Origin: Porphyridium purpureum
Lineage: Eukaryota; Rhodophyta; Bangiophyceae; Porphyridiales; Porphyridiaceae
DNA: 64,000 nucleotides
Assembly (NCBI GenBank): GCA_008690995.1
Contig: VRMN01000001.1
Location: forward strand, 3,100,001 to 3,164,000
Reading direction: 5' to 3'
Shown: piece after piece, positions 36,869-46,907 of the stretch
Position numbering within the stretch: position 1 is the stretch's first letter
How the letters are laid out: every line of letters starts with the position of its first letter
Notes under the pieces: model-generated
Seen by the model: the letters and a program-made list of their open reading frames with translations, nothing else
Database searches by the model: none
Told to the model about the DNA's origin: nothing
Translations under genes and position numbers: made by a program

Positions 36869-39571
36869 ATGGAGGGAAGGACATATGTTATGCAGAATCG
36901 CGACGAAGCGCAAGCATTTGCAGGGCAGCTGACGCCGGAAGCGTACAAAGCAGCCGGCCTGGCCGACTCTTCGACGGCGATAGTTCTGGATATGGGCTCG
37001 AGTATGGTACGCGCAGGATACTCGTCCGAGAGCGCGCCTCGACTGATATTCCCGCCGGTCGTGACGCGCGGCAGGGAGCGGCGCAAGCGGAATGGGGTGT
37101 GGGACGAAGTCGATGTTTCGAAGAAGAACTTTGTAGGATACGAGGCATTCGGCGCCTTTGCGCGGTCTGGCGCTCGTAGCTTGTTCGAAGGGAATCTCAT
37201 GCTGAACAACTATCTGATTGAGCGCTTGTTTGACGAGGTTCTCGTCAAGCTTGGCTTAGCCGAGGAATCTGAAATAATGCATCCCTTTGTGGTGACCGAG
37301 ACTGTGTGCCAGCCGAACAAGATTCGCGCATCGGTTGTCGAGATCCTTTTTGAGGCTTACAATGCCATTGGCGTCGTGCTCGGTATTGACGCCTTATTCA
37401 GTTATTTGTATAATTCCCACAAGGACGCTAGTGGCAGCAAGGAAGGACCCATCGGATTCCGTCGAGAGTGCGCGCTTATTGTGGATTCGTCACATACTGC
37501 AACCCACGTGTTGCCGATTGTCAACCGTAAGCTCGCGGGCTCGAGCTGCAAACGTATTTTGGTGGGCGGACAGCAGCAGACGAACACACTGCAAAAGCGC
37601 TTGCAAATGAACTTCCCACACCATGCGGCCGCACTCACGGCCGCTCGTGCTGAGATGGTGAAGGAAAACGTTTGTGAGACGATTCCGACGCCATTCTACG
37701 CAGACTTTTTGCAAAAGCTGCGTGCTGATCAAGACGCATTTGAGCGTCTCAAGGTCACGTTGAAAGTACCAGACGCCTTGCTTCCAGGTAGCGCTGGTAC
37801 GGCGTCACCCGTTGAGGTCAGCCCGGAAGAAATCGAGCGCAAGAAGCAACTTCGAGCGGAGGCTGGTCGACGCTTGTTTGAAATGATGCAAGCAAAGCGG
37901 CGAGCAAACCAAGCTGCTGCAGGGGGGAATGGGGCTGACGGAGATAAGACGGGTGATTCGACTGGTCGGTGGAAGCGCGGCAAGCTACGCGCGATTTTCA
38001 CAAGACAAGAAGCCGATTTAATGTTCGAACCCTTGGAGGATTTGTTTGAACTTGAATCAGTGCTCTCTCTTCTCGAAATTGTCGTTCAGAGGCAGTCTGA
38101 GCGCGACGTACTTGCTGATTACGAAAGTTTAGGTGCAAATGGCTCCTCTGCAGCTGCACTTCCCTCTGGTCCTGGCGCTGCAGGTGCAAACGCGAACCCC
38201 ACTGGTGCGAGTTCGACAACCGCATTAGGTGTCACTGGTAGTACGTTGCCCGCCACAGCCGATGGAGCCAGTGATCCGGCGGCAAAACTGGACGCGGCCA
38301 ACGAGCGGCTGATCTTTCAAGCGGAAGATGCTTTCTACCGCGCAGTTGTGAAGAGAAAGTGTCGTTCAGTGGACCAACTTAAGCACGATATAATCCGTGC
38401 TGTTGAGGCCGTGGAAAGGGCGAAAAAACTGGTGAATAATGGTGACAAAGTTAATGCGATTCTGGAAGCCTTTCGGAATAAGAAGGCAGATGACGCGTTG
38501 CTTGCTACTGCGGATAACAAATTGACCGTGGAACAGATCAAAGAGAAGCGAAGGTTGCGCGTTACGAGAGCTGCGAACGCGGTTCGCGACAAGGCGCGAG
38601 AACAACGCGAAGCCGAAAAGCAGCGGTTGGCGGACGAGATGGCGCGGCGACTTCAATTCAAAGAAGAAGATCCAGAAGCCTATCTAAAGGAACTGCGAGC
38701 CGAGCGCGACGAGCTTTTAAATCGGATCAAGCGACGCGAGGCTGCTCGCCTCTCTGGCTCAGACCGTCGCAGCCTGGCGTCTCGCAACCGCATGCGCTTA
38801 CTCGCGCAGCAAGCTGACGGTGGCGCAGGTGGCCCCAAGGGTGGGAGTGATACATTTGGTATGAACGACTCTGATTGGGACGTGTACCGGGACATGCAGG
38901 GCGATAACAGTGAAGAAGAAGATGAGGAAGCCACGCGTCTGGAGAAGATTGACGAAGAGATTCTCAGTATGGTTCCGCATGACGAAATTTACAAGAAACC
39001 GAGAGGCTTTGATGGGTTATTTTACGTCCCGGACAGTCTAGACGAGATCCCGCTCGTATTCGATCGCTTTCGCACGATGGAAACTGTGTGGCAGCCGAGC
39101 ATCATCGGCGTAGATCAGGTGGGGCTGGCTGAAGCGATGACCCTCTCAATCAACTCTTTGCCAGAGTCACTTCGGCCGGTGATCGTTCAAGAAGTTTTTC
39201 TCACAGGTGGGGTATGCAACTCGCCCGGATTTCAAGACCGCGTGTATAATGAACTGCGCATGGCTATGCCTAGTGGTTGGGGCGACAAGATTCAAACGTG
39301 GACAGCGGCTGATCCGTCACTGGATGCATGGCGTGGTGCCGCGCTCTTTGCCCAAAAGGGCGAGGGTGCGTTCCGGGACGCGCTCATCTCGCGCCAGGAC
39401 TATGAGGAAATGGGCGCTGAATACCTGAAGGAGCACCTGTGCAGCAATCAGTACGTCCCGTCTCCCCCAGAGGCCAAGGATCCCGATAACTACACAAGGC
39501 GCAAGGACAGCAAGAAGCGACGCAAAGATCGCGAGCTCGCCGCGCGCGTCGGACTGCCGAGCAGCTCGTAA
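36869..39571 (+). CDS. ARP5: Actin-related protein 5 (INO80 complex)
   Basis: The start at ATG 36869 gives 900 residues; 99 further codons upstream lie over the divergent NAP gene promoter and were excluded. The actin fold begins AIVLDMGSSMVRAGYSSESAPRLIF, with VVTETVCQPNKIRASVVEILFEAY and VVLGIDALFSYLYNS, which match the ETVCQPNYSR...FECY and GVDSLFSYYHN blocks of Arp5. A long insertion (about residues 260-710, charged, coiled-coil-like, Ala/Gly-rich in part) divides the fold. The fold closes with VFLTGGVCNSPGFQDRVYNELRMA and DPSLDAWRGAALFA. Arp5 supports nucleosome sliding by INO80. NAP/SET and ARP5 share the 131-base divergent promoter. Confidence 0.92.
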   Translation: MEGRTYVMQNRDEAQAFAGQLTPEAYKAAGLADSSTAIVLDMGSSMVRAGYSSESAPRLIFPPVVTRGRERRKRNGVWDEVDVSKKNFVGYEAFGAFARSGARSLFEGNLMLNNYLIERLFDEVLVKLGLAEESEIMHPFVVTETVCQPNKIRASVVEILFEAYNAIGVVLGIDALFSYLYNSHKDASGSKEGPIGFRRECALIVDSSHTATHVLPIVNRKLAGSSCKRILVGGQQQTNTLQKRLQMNFPHHAAALTAARAEMVKENVCETIPTPFYADFLQKLRADQDAFERLKVTLKVPDALLPGSAGTASPVEVSPEEIERKKQLRAEAGRRLFEMMQAKRRANQAAAGGNGADGDKTGDSTGRWKRGKLRAIFTRQEADLMFEPLEDLFELESVLSLLEIVVQRQSERDVLADYESLGANGSSAAALPSGPGAAGANANPTGASSTTALGVTGSTLPATADGASDPAAKLDAANERLIFQAEDAFYRAVVKRKCRSVDQLKHDIIRAVEAVERAKKLVNNGDKVNAILEAFRNKKADDALLATADNKLTVEQIKEKRRLRVTRAANAVRDKAREQREAEKQRLADEMARRLQFKEEDPEAYLKELRAERDELLNRIKRREAARLSGSDRRSLASRNRMRLLAQQADGGAGGPKGGSDTFGMNDSDWDVYRDMQGDNSEEEDEEATRLEKIDEEILSMVPHDEIYKKPRGFDGLFYVPDSLDEIPLVFDRFRTMETVWQPSIIGVDQVGLAEAMTLSINSLPESLRPVIVQEVFLTGGVCNSPGFQDRVYNELRMAMPSGWGDKIQTWTAADPSLDAWRGAALFAQKGEGAFRDALISRQDYEEMGAEYLKEHLCSNQYVPSPPEAKDPDNYTRRKDSKKRRKDRELAARVGLPSSS

Positions 39572-39745
39572 ATGACCGTGAATGTTGCACGGCACAGACT
39601 CTGTCTGGTGCATTCTTCTTGGCCGCTTCAAACACATTCAATTATCTGATCCAGAAGAATAAATATGAATCCCGTGGATGTTTTTGGTTACGGTGGCGTG
39701 GTTGGACGTGCAAAACAGTTCGAGTGCTTCGGCCAGCGCGGAGAC

Positions 39746-42268
39746 ATGGACGAAATCGCGGCGCTGCAAGCGCAGCTCGCGGCTGTACAAGCATCAGGGG
39801 GTGGCGCATCTTACCGGGTCTCGGACCGAAATTGTATCGAGCTGCTCAGCAAAGTGCAGGAGCTGGGGCTGGTCGACAAGCTCGTGTACACAAACTCGGG
39901 CCGGCTGGAATTCGTGACGCCACGGCGACTCAAGTTTGACGTGCATGATGAAGTCTTGATGCGAGGTGGGCGAGTGAACGTTACCGATCTCGCCCCTGCC
40001 CTCTGTGTTGACTTGCAACACATAGAAACGGTTTTGCCGGAAATTCTGGAGGAGAAGCGAGATGTGTACTCGTTCATCAACGGCGAGATCATTGCCGAGT
40101 ATTATCTCGATAGCGTGGTGGAAGAGGTGGTTGAAGATTTGCACGAATCTGCAGCGGGGATAAAATCGCTAGCCGATGTCGCAACAGAATTTGGCCTTCC
40201 AATCCAACTCGTTTCGAACGCGATTGGAAGCCCGTCACGACAGCACGTGCTTCATGGGATCAAGGTGGAAGGTGGCAGGTTGTATACCGACGGATACACT
40301 GCACGGTGCCTTGCACTCGTTCGCGGTACACTGTTGGCGGCCACGATGCCATTCACCGTCGGTGAAATTGCGGCCCATCTCTCCATTCGTTCTGCACTTG
40401 TTGCTCAGGAGCTGGAATCGCTAGTCAAAGATGGATTACTTGTTGGACAGACATCCGGCAGAGGTGGAGATAGGATGCTGTTCACGCCTGACACCTTTGC
40501 TGTGAGTCGAGAGCGCGCGGTCATGGCATTTTTCAAGGCGAATGGATATCTGGAATTTTCACGGATGAAGCAGTACATGATTGCGGACCCGCAAAAATAT
40601 GTTCATCATCTGGTCGGTGCAGATGCCGGAGTAGTGTTTGGTGATGTTTTTCTGGGCAACCAGATTTTAGAGCAGGCGCGTGCATCCCTCGAGGAAGCCA
40701 TGCAATCTGATTCATGGGTGGCCGCGGGAATGCTTTTCTCATTCGAATTAGACCAGGCCGTTATGTCGGACGTAATTTGTATGTTGGTCAGTAGCTGTTC
40801 CAGAGGGAAGACATCCAGTAGGCCAGCTGGAGAGGCTGATTCGGCGGCTTCAGAACCAGTAGCGAAAGGTACAAGCAAGAGTAAGGTCGAGAGAGCGAAG
40901 AAGGCATCCGCGCTGGTCTCAGATTCTCAAGACAAAGAAGCTGAAGGAGCAGCTCATGTAGTACTTGGTGGCAAATACGTCGTTAGTTCCTCGCTTGTAG
41001 ATCGTGTGCGTGATGCCTTTCGGAAGGACGCTGAGGAACGGGCGCAGCGCTTGGCAGTCAGTGGACAGCAGCTCGTGATGCCGATCTCGAGTTCACGACA
41101 AGACGCTCAAAACGCAGAAGTGACTGAGCCAAGCAAAGCAGCAAAGAAGAAAAAAGGTACTGGAAAGAAAGTCTCCAATGCCTCGCCTGGTATCCATAGT
41201 ACTGAAATCAACTTGGCGAGCAACCCTATTTTAGCACCTCCCTTGCGTGAAAAATGTATCGAAATGCTTGCAGAGCATGAGATTCTGTCCGCATCTTTTC
41301 AAGCCGACGTTTCCGGCTTTGAGCCCGAGGATGGTGATATTTTTGAGTTGCTCTTTGACGAATGCGTTGCACCGCTTATCGAAACAGTGTACCGGAAGGC
41401 ATTTGTGGCCGTGGTTGAGGAGTCGGAGCGAAAGAAACGAGTCCGAGACGAGCGTATCCAGCGCGCTGTCAGCGAAACGTTGTCACGCATTGAATTTTGC
41501 CAGAAAGGAATCCAAGCTTTACGCCTACCAGGCGAAACGGCCGCAGCGGCGAGCATCGCTGGCATTTTAACTCTGCACGCAAAGCGAACTCTCTGTGTTG
41601 ATTTGTTAACCATTTTGTGTCGCAAATCCAATGTTGACAGCGGGGTAGATGTCCTGGATGATCAAGATGACGGCGGGTACAACCCAGCCGCCTCTGGCAA
41701 TCGTTTCTCGCCAAGCCAGATTACGGAAAACATTTCCAAAATTCCAGTTCCTTGGAAGACCGCATTGACCAATCTATGGAAGCTCATCAAGTCGGACGAA
41801 AGGGGATCCTTGGACGAAATTATCTTTTCGTTTGATGAAGCAAGCGAGGTGCCGTTCGGTATGCCCAAGCATTTTCCACTTGACAAGAAGCGGGAACGCG
41901 CCCTTTTTGACTCATATTTGGAACATACAAATGCGATTATGTGCCAGACCTCGGCAGAGAGTCCTGCAAGAGAAATCCTTGTTCACGCTTCTGCATTGCT
42001 CTTGGCCAGGCTAGCATTGAAAGGGGGTACGTACTGGCTGGAGGTTCCGGAAGAGGGCGCGTATCCTTTGCTCACCCCTGCCGCCCTTGGCGCGTTGGCA
42101 GCTTCTTACCCAACGGCTCTTCCTCTCTTCGATGCAGCCGCAGCTTTGTCTCGCCGGCTCCAAGTGAAGGAGAGCGATGGCGGTGTGGACAATGATGTGA
42201 AAGACGCCGCCCACGCCGTTGTCGTGGCATATTGCGGAATGGAATCGCTCTGCTATGAGGAGCTCTGA
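39746..42268 (+). CDS. UFL1: UFL1, UFM1-protein E3 ligase
   Basis: The start at ATG 39746 gives MDEIAALQAQLAAVQ, fitting the UFL1 N-terminus; an ATG at 39665 adds 27 residues. The protein is then 840 residues. The N-terminal block SDRNCIELLSKVQELGLVD, followed by ITP-like EFVTPRRLKFDVHDEVLMRGGRVNVTDLAPALCVDL and YLDSVVEEVVEDL, follows human UFL1 closely. NGYLEFSRMKQYMI corresponds to the human QNGYLEFDALSRL block. UFL1 with DDRGK1 attaches UFM1 to ribosomal protein uL24 and others at the ER. A Lys/Ser-rich low-complexity insert lies near residues 385-420 and again near 475-500. It implies an active UFMylation pathway in this organism. Confidence 0.93.
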   Translation: MDEIAALQAQLAAVQASGGGASYRVSDRNCIELLSKVQELGLVDKLVYTNSGRLEFVTPRRLKFDVHDEVLMRGGRVNVTDLAPALCVDLQHIETVLPEILEEKRDVYSFINGEIIAEYYLDSVVEEVVEDLHESAAGIKSLADVATEFGLPIQLVSNAIGSPSRQHVLHGIKVEGGRLYTDGYTARCLALVRGTLLAATMPFTVGEIAAHLSIRSALVAQELESLVKDGLLVGQTSGRGGDRMLFTPDTFAVSRERAVMAFFKANGYLEFSRMKQYMIADPQKYVHHLVGADAGVVFGDVFLGNQILEQARASLEEAMQSDSWVAAGMLFSFELDQAVMSDVICMLVSSCSRGKTSSRPAGEADSAASEPVAKGTSKSKVERAKKASALVSDSQDKEAEGAAHVVLGGKYVVSSSLVDRVRDAFRKDAEERAQRLAVSGQQLVMPISSSRQDAQNAEVTEPSKAAKKKKGTGKKVSNASPGIHSTEINLASNPILAPPLREKCIEMLAEHEILSASFQADVSGFEPEDGDIFELLFDECVAPLIETVYRKAFVAVVEESERKKRVRDERIQRAVSETLSRIEFCQKGIQALRLPGETAAAASIAGILTLHAKRTLCVDLLTILCRKSNVDSGVDVLDDQDDGGYNPAASGNRFSPSQITENISKIPVPWKTALTNLWKLIKSDERGSLDEIIFSFDEASEVPFGMPKHFPLDKKRERALFDSYLEHTNAIMCQTSAESPAREILVHASALLLARLALKGGTYWLEVPEEGAYPLLTPAALGALAASYPTALPLFDAAAALSRRLQVKESDGGVDNDVKDAAHAVVVAYCGMESLCYEEL

Positions 42269-42403
42269 AGATTTGGAGTTTAGGAGATAATCCGTGAGAT
42301 ACTGTGACTTTGGCGGTCCTAGTCTCACGCTTTCAGACTTTGGTAGATTTGCTCCAGAGCAAGGCAAAACTTTGCGATCTCCCGTTCGAACTGTCGCAGT
42401 TTC

Positions 42404-43057
42404 TCATCGCTTACAGCCTCGTTCGATGCTTGCCGCGCGAGCTCTCAAGTGCAATTGGTCATCATAATCCGCTTCGTCGAATGATTTGCATATTGGCGAA
42501 GAAACGAAACGCGGGCGCGAAAGTTGGCCGTATCTTTTCCGACATGCCGCGCACACGAGCTCGCGCTCGCGTGACCGTCCGCGCCGCTCGCGGCGCTCGC
42601 ACGACGTCCGGGGCTGTTCGTTCCGACAGGTGTGAGGGACCGGCACCGAGGCGCACGAGTCGCTGCGCTCCAGTGGTCCAAAACTGGGCTCGCTCGTCAC
42701 TGAGTCTGAGCTTTCGTTGAGCCGGAGCCTGGCCGAACTGGGTCGCGATGAGCTGCTCGCCGAGTGGTGGTAGTAAAAGTGGACTGGCGACAAACTGCGC
42801 TCGCGCGTCAGACTGCGCTTGAGCGTCCTAGCCGACGATGGCTCGCACGCGGCCTCGGCAGACCCGCTGCTGGGCGAAAGCAAGGCGGACAACGCACGAG
42901 CGGCATGGTCGCCGAATCCGTTCGCCACTTGTGGACGAACGACCTGTGTGCTTCTCGGCAATGGCTGCGCGGCAAGTTGAGCCGGCCCGTTGTGATCTTC
43001 TCTTGCGCCTTGCGCGGGCTCGAACGCACGCCGGGTCGGTTTATCCTGCCTCGACAT
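42404..43057 (-). CDS. Tandem novel family, copy A (Ser/Arg-rich, four-cysteine)
   Basis: The start at ATG 43057 gives 217 residues; the frame opens earlier at GTG. It shares with the two genes at 44.1 and 46.3 kb an MSRxx start, an ARALSALLSP block (residues 54-63), RSLTRERSLSP (81-91), LERSDSCASVPVPHTCRNEQ (129-148) and the near-invariant ERRGRSRERELVCAACRK block (157-174). Cysteines 135, 144, 169 and 172 are spaced C-x8-C-x24-C-x2-C. This is the most diverged copy. No membrane segment or known domain is seen. The composition (Ser/Arg, RS/RE pairs) suggests a phosphorylated, perhaps RNA- or protein-binding, zinc protein, but that is inference. It is convergent with UFL1, with 135 bases between stops. 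Confidence 0.7.
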   Translation of the reverse strand: MSRQDKPTRRAFEPAQGAREDHNGPAQLAAQPLPRSTQVVRPQVANGFGDHAARALSALLSPSSGSAEAACEPSSARTLKRSLTRERSLSPVHFYYHHSASSSSRPSSARLRLNESSDSVTSEPSFGPLERSDSCASVPVPHTCRNEQPRTSCERRERRGRSRERELVCAACRKRYGQLSRPRFVSSPICKSFDEADYDDQLHLRARAASIERGCKR

Positions 43058-44072
43058 TTCTCGATCTGCCTGAAGCGGTCGTTTGTCGTGTTCATAAATC
43101 TTGTAGCAACGATTGATTTCCACTGGCGGAGCGCAGCACTGTAGCTTGTGTCCAAGTCGCTCTGTTCACACCGGGCTCACACGCATCTCCACCCGGCTTG
43201 GCATGACGCTTTCTATAGTAGTCGCGGAACGCACGAACGAGAGGGGCAGCGATTCCTTCAGAACAACCACCGTGAGAAAACGGCTGCCCGTCGACGCACG
43301 TCTGGATGGTAAGCGTCGTCAAGGTGTTGAAGCGGCGCAGCCTTGTTCACACGATTGATTCCCGTCCTGCCTGGAGAGGAGCAGCGCCATTCTAAAAATG
43401 CAACAGTAGGAAAAGTATGCGGCGCTGCCGACACACGGAGCCGGAACACGGCTGCCACCACAGCTCATCCGGAGGTATGACTTGTAGGCGTAGAAAGACA
43501 GGTAAAGGACAAAAAACGACCAAACAACCCAACAAACAAAACCAATCACCCTTCAAATTCTTAACGCTCGGGCGATACGATTCCATGAAAATATTGCTCG
43601 CGCCTGGCCTGAGCGAGAGGACCTCCTTTGGACATGCCCCGGAAATAGGGATTGATTCCTTACAATGCCAGACGCACGTCGGTCGCATGCTTTCCGATGA
43701 CTGCGAGACAGTGTGTAACACAAGGATGCTCGTTGCATACCGGCGGGTTTGTGGCCGTCCCTCGGCATCATGCCAAAGCAACACTGTGACGCACCAACCC
43801 TGATGGGTCGGTGGAGGGAGTGTCTGCCAGGAAGCCGTAGCAATAATGGAGAAGGCGTCCGCGTGGGACATGCTGAAGTCTGCCAGGCACGAATTCCGGC
43901 ACTGAGCTTGTCCACGATCGACACGGAATCGTGTCCGCTTCGTGCGATCCTACAACCACAGCTTGGTTCCGGTTTATTGTGAACCAAAGTGGATAGCCAG
44001 TTTGTGTGTGAAAGGTGACGATGGTTTCCGCGATGGCTCTGGTTGCGACTGGCCTTGTCGGCGTTCGGCAAC
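43058..44072. other. Spacer between tandem copies A and B
   Basis: 1.0 kb with no convincing gene. A minus-strand frame at 43392-43871 (159 codons, ATG start) is rich in Cys and ends in a hydrophobic stretch, but has no recognised family. It may be chance. Confidence 0.35.
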
Positions 44073-44723
44073 TTATTCAGTAATGTTGGTTCTACATCGA
44101 CTGGATTCTCTGCTCATTGTCGCTCGCGTCTCGGGTTCTCCGATCGGTGACACGTTCAGCTTTGTGCGCGACAGCTGGCCATAACTCTTCCGGCACGCAG
44201 TACAAACCAGCTCGCGCTCGCGTGACCGCCCACGACGCTCGTTCTGTTCACCATTTGCTTGAGAGTGCTCGTTCCGGCATGTTTGTGGCAATGTCATCGA
44301 GGCGCACGAGCCGCTTCGCTCAAAGGGAAGCAAGGCCGGCTCGAGGTCGAGATTCATACTTGCCACCGTATGAAAGCTGTCCGTTTGCTTGAACCGCAAT
44401 GAATTTGGCGTCGACGCGGTCCCTGCCGACTGGTGACTTCTATGATGAATGGGGGACTTGCTGCGGTCCTTCGTGCGGCTGCGCGGCAGTCCTTGTGTTG
44501 ATGAAGACTCTCGCAGTAACTCCATCGAACCCTGGCTGCCCGAGAGTGTCGCAGAGAGTGATCGAGCATTCTCGTCGCTGAAAGCGTTTGTTTCGCGGTT
44601 TGCAGGGGCTGGCATGCTGGTCGACAGCAGCTTTGCCAGGGCCCTTGCTTGTTGGTCGTCGTTTTCCGCCAGGTCGGGACCCGCTTCGGATGCCACCCGG
44701 GGTGGCACGCGCCGCCTGGACAT
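44073..44723 (-). CDS. Tandem novel family, copy B
   Basis: The 216-residue protein starts at ATG 44723 (MSRRRVPPRVASEAGPDL). It aligns without gaps to copy C over about 200 residues; by hand I count about 147 identities in the first 200. Shared landmarks are QQARALAKLLSTSMPAP (24-40), RSRTKDRSKSPIHHRS (81-96), a C-x8-C pair with TCRNE (C140, C149) and ERRGRSRERELVCTACRK (162-179; C174, C177). The RS-rich segment with SP sites looks like a kinase target. No known domain is recognised. The high identity with C and the same orientation indicate a recent tandem duplication. Confidence 0.75.
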   Translation of the reverse strand: MSRRRVPPRVASEAGPDLAENDDQQARALAKLLSTSMPAPANRETNAFSDENARSLSATLSGSQGSMELLRESSSTQGLPRSRTKDRSKSPIHHRSHQSAGTASTPNSLRFKQTDSFHTVASMNLDLEPALLPFERSGSCASMTLPQTCRNEHSQANGEQNERRGRSRERELVCTACRKSYGQLSRTKLNVSPIGEPETRATMSRESSRCRTNITE

Positions 44724-46280
44724 TTTGCTTTATGCCCTCGACTAATCACTTGAGCTTTCGCCTTTCGCGGAGACGTGGTGAGAACGTACTCGCAGGTTTT
44801 CACATGACTCTGTGCTGAGCGCGTTTTTGTCCCCAGGTTTGCTTTTCCCAGACCGGCGTCTGCACGTCTCCTTATAACCACAAACCGGACCTGCAGAGAC
44901 GAAGTATAAGATTCCACAGGGATCTTTTGGTGTTGGTGGCGACCTGTACACGTCAGAACAGCTCGAGAACTCACAACATAAGCGAAAGCCCACTACTTTC
45001 GAAGCGCATTATATCGAAAACCGGCGTTGTGGACGTCATACAGTAAAACCGTGGATAAAAATCAAGCCAGCCCAAGCCAGCTCAAGCCAACTCAAGCCAA
45101 CTCCAGCCAACAGCGGTCGGCTCAAAATGAGTTCTCGCTTTGCCCACGTTGCGCAGGGAATTGTGATTGGCTCTAGCGTGGTTACACATGGCAGGCTTCT
45201 TGCGCGTTGTCCAAGGCCTTGTGTGCCAAAGGGAAGAGGAATATGGTCATCACCGACTTTTGCTTCTGTAATTCTACTCCTGAGAGGCAACCATGCGCTC
45301 GTTGCAAACCACGTTCCACAGAGATAAAGATCGAGCTCGCGCTGCGGATCACGTCGTACATTTAGCAGGAGCGTCAGACTGGAACGACGTGTGCGAATGA
45401 GAGGGTGTGTACGGAGATGAAGGTTGACGCTTGGAACACGTGGCCGCGACGGGGCACGGATGGGTTTTGTCCGGCACCAACAACATCTTCAGACGTGGCG
45501 ACATGGGACGCTGCTGGTAGGTGTGTGTGGAACCGGCATATTTGTGCGACTGTTCCACAAGTCCTGACGCTAAGTCTGTAAAGAGGCAGCAGTTTGCCCT
45601 GCCTTTCTTGTGGAACGGTTGGCATGGACGGGCCTTTGGGCGCACACTCTGCGCTTTCGGAGCCGCGCATACAGCCTTTCCACATTCTTCACCCCGAAGT
45701 CATCTTACAATCCCAAAATCTTTACAGAGAATTCAATCAGTATGACACGCTAGCGTGGGCACACTTTGCTTGCAGCGAGATGGACCAAAGCATCCCGCTC
45801 CTATCCAAAACCGCCGTGTCCCTTCATCATGCATTTGCACGAGACGAGAACTTTCAAAGCCACACAGCTGACGTGTGAGTGACAACTGCCAAACCCAATC
45901 GTACTGAATGCATTGGCATCGCGAACGCGTCTGGCTGTGATCAGAGCAAGAAAATCAGTTGTCCTGACGGGGCTGTCAGAAAGAAAGAGCGCCCGATCGC
46001 ATCGCGGTACGTCGCACGGAGCAACTGCAGAAAAACCTTTTCGGCGGCCCCAAAAAGATCGTGCGCTCGCAGATTCCGACGAAAATAGCACAAAACTCCC
46101 GGCTAGCGTCTGTCACGCGCGCTCCGCTCGAATCTGCAGCGACGCCAAGATACCAATTTGAGTGCGTCTGGTACTCAAAATATCTTGCCTCAGGCAGGAA
46201 AGCGTCGGATGCCTGTTCTCGCGTCCGGTGGGCCGGTCGCTCGGTGGCCTTTGTTGTTATTCGATGCATTAGAGTCTGAC
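44724..46280. other. Spacer between tandem copies B and C
   Basis: 1.56 kb with no supported gene. It contains a 10-base minisatellite at 45065-45111. Several short frames occur on both strands without consistent composition or motifs. No GTACAGT motif was found, unlike most promoters here. Confidence 0.35.
45065..45111. repeat. 10-base minisatellite between tandem copies
   Basis: About four to five copies of CAAGCCARCT (variants CAAGCCAGCC, CAAGCCAGCT, CAAGCCAACT, CCAGCCAACA). It lies about 340 bases upstream of copy B. Confidence 0.8.
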
Positions 46281-46907
46281 TTAATCCTGTTCTCTCTTCA
46301 GTCTGGCACGTATTTCGAGGTCCCGAATGGGTGAAACATGCAGCCTGGTGCGCGACTGCTGACCATAGCTCTTTCGACAAGCGGTACAGACCAGCTCGCG
46401 CTCGCGCGACCGCCCACGACGCTCGTCTTCTTCACAAGGTGCTACAGACTGCTCGTTTCGGCATGCATGTGGCACCGACACCGAAACACTCGAGCAGCTG
46501 CGCTCAAAAGGATGCATGGTTGGCTCAAGATCGAAATTCATACTCGTCACCGAGTTGAAGCTGTCCGTCAGCTTGAGCCGCACTGAATTTGGGGTCGACG
46601 CGGATCCTGCCGAGTGTTGGCTTCTGTGATGAATGGGGGACTTGCTGCGGTCCTTCGTGCGGCTGCGCGGTAGTTTCTGTGTTGAAGGAGACTCACAGAA
46701 AAAGTTCTCGGACCCGTGGCTACCCCAGATCAGCGCAGACAGTGATCGAGCATCTTCGCCGCTGAAGGCGTTTGTTTCGCGAGTGGCCGGGGCTGGCATG
46801 CTGGTCGACAGCAGCCTTGCCAGAGCTCTTGCTTGCTGGTTGTCATTATCCGCTATGTCGGGACCCGCTGCGGATGCGACTCGCGGTGGTACGCGGCGTC
46901 TGGACAT
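46281..46907 (-). CDS. Tandem novel family, copy C
   Basis: The 208-residue protein starts at ATG 46907 (MSRRRVPPRVASAAGPDI), chosen because copy B starts the same way; a longer frame to 47183 adds 92 unrelated residues. It carries the same blocks as B: QQARALARLLSTSMPAP, RSRTKDRSKSPIHHRS, HACRNEQ and ERRGRSRERELVCTACRK. Its first cysteine has shifted by two positions (C138), giving C-x10-C-x24-C-x2-C with C149, C174 and C177. The C-terminus after YGQQSRTRLHVSPI is variable among copies. The function is unknown. Confidence 0.75.
   Translation of the reverse strand: MSRRRVPPRVASAAGPDIADNDNQQARALARLLSTSMPAPATRETNAFSGEDARSLSALIWGSHGSENFFCESPSTQKLPRSRTKDRSKSPIHHRSQHSAGSASTPNSVRLKLTDSFNSVTSMNFDLEPTMHPFERSCSSVSVSVPHACRNEQSVAPCEEDERRGRSRERELVCTACRKSYGQQSRTRLHVSPIRDLEIRARLKREQD

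Noticed and set aside
30126-42268. A functional chromatin gene cluster (DDB1-like, ECO1, NAP, ARP5)
   Set aside because: The grouping is suggestive but the genes lie on both strands with separate promoters; in a dense genome this can be chance.
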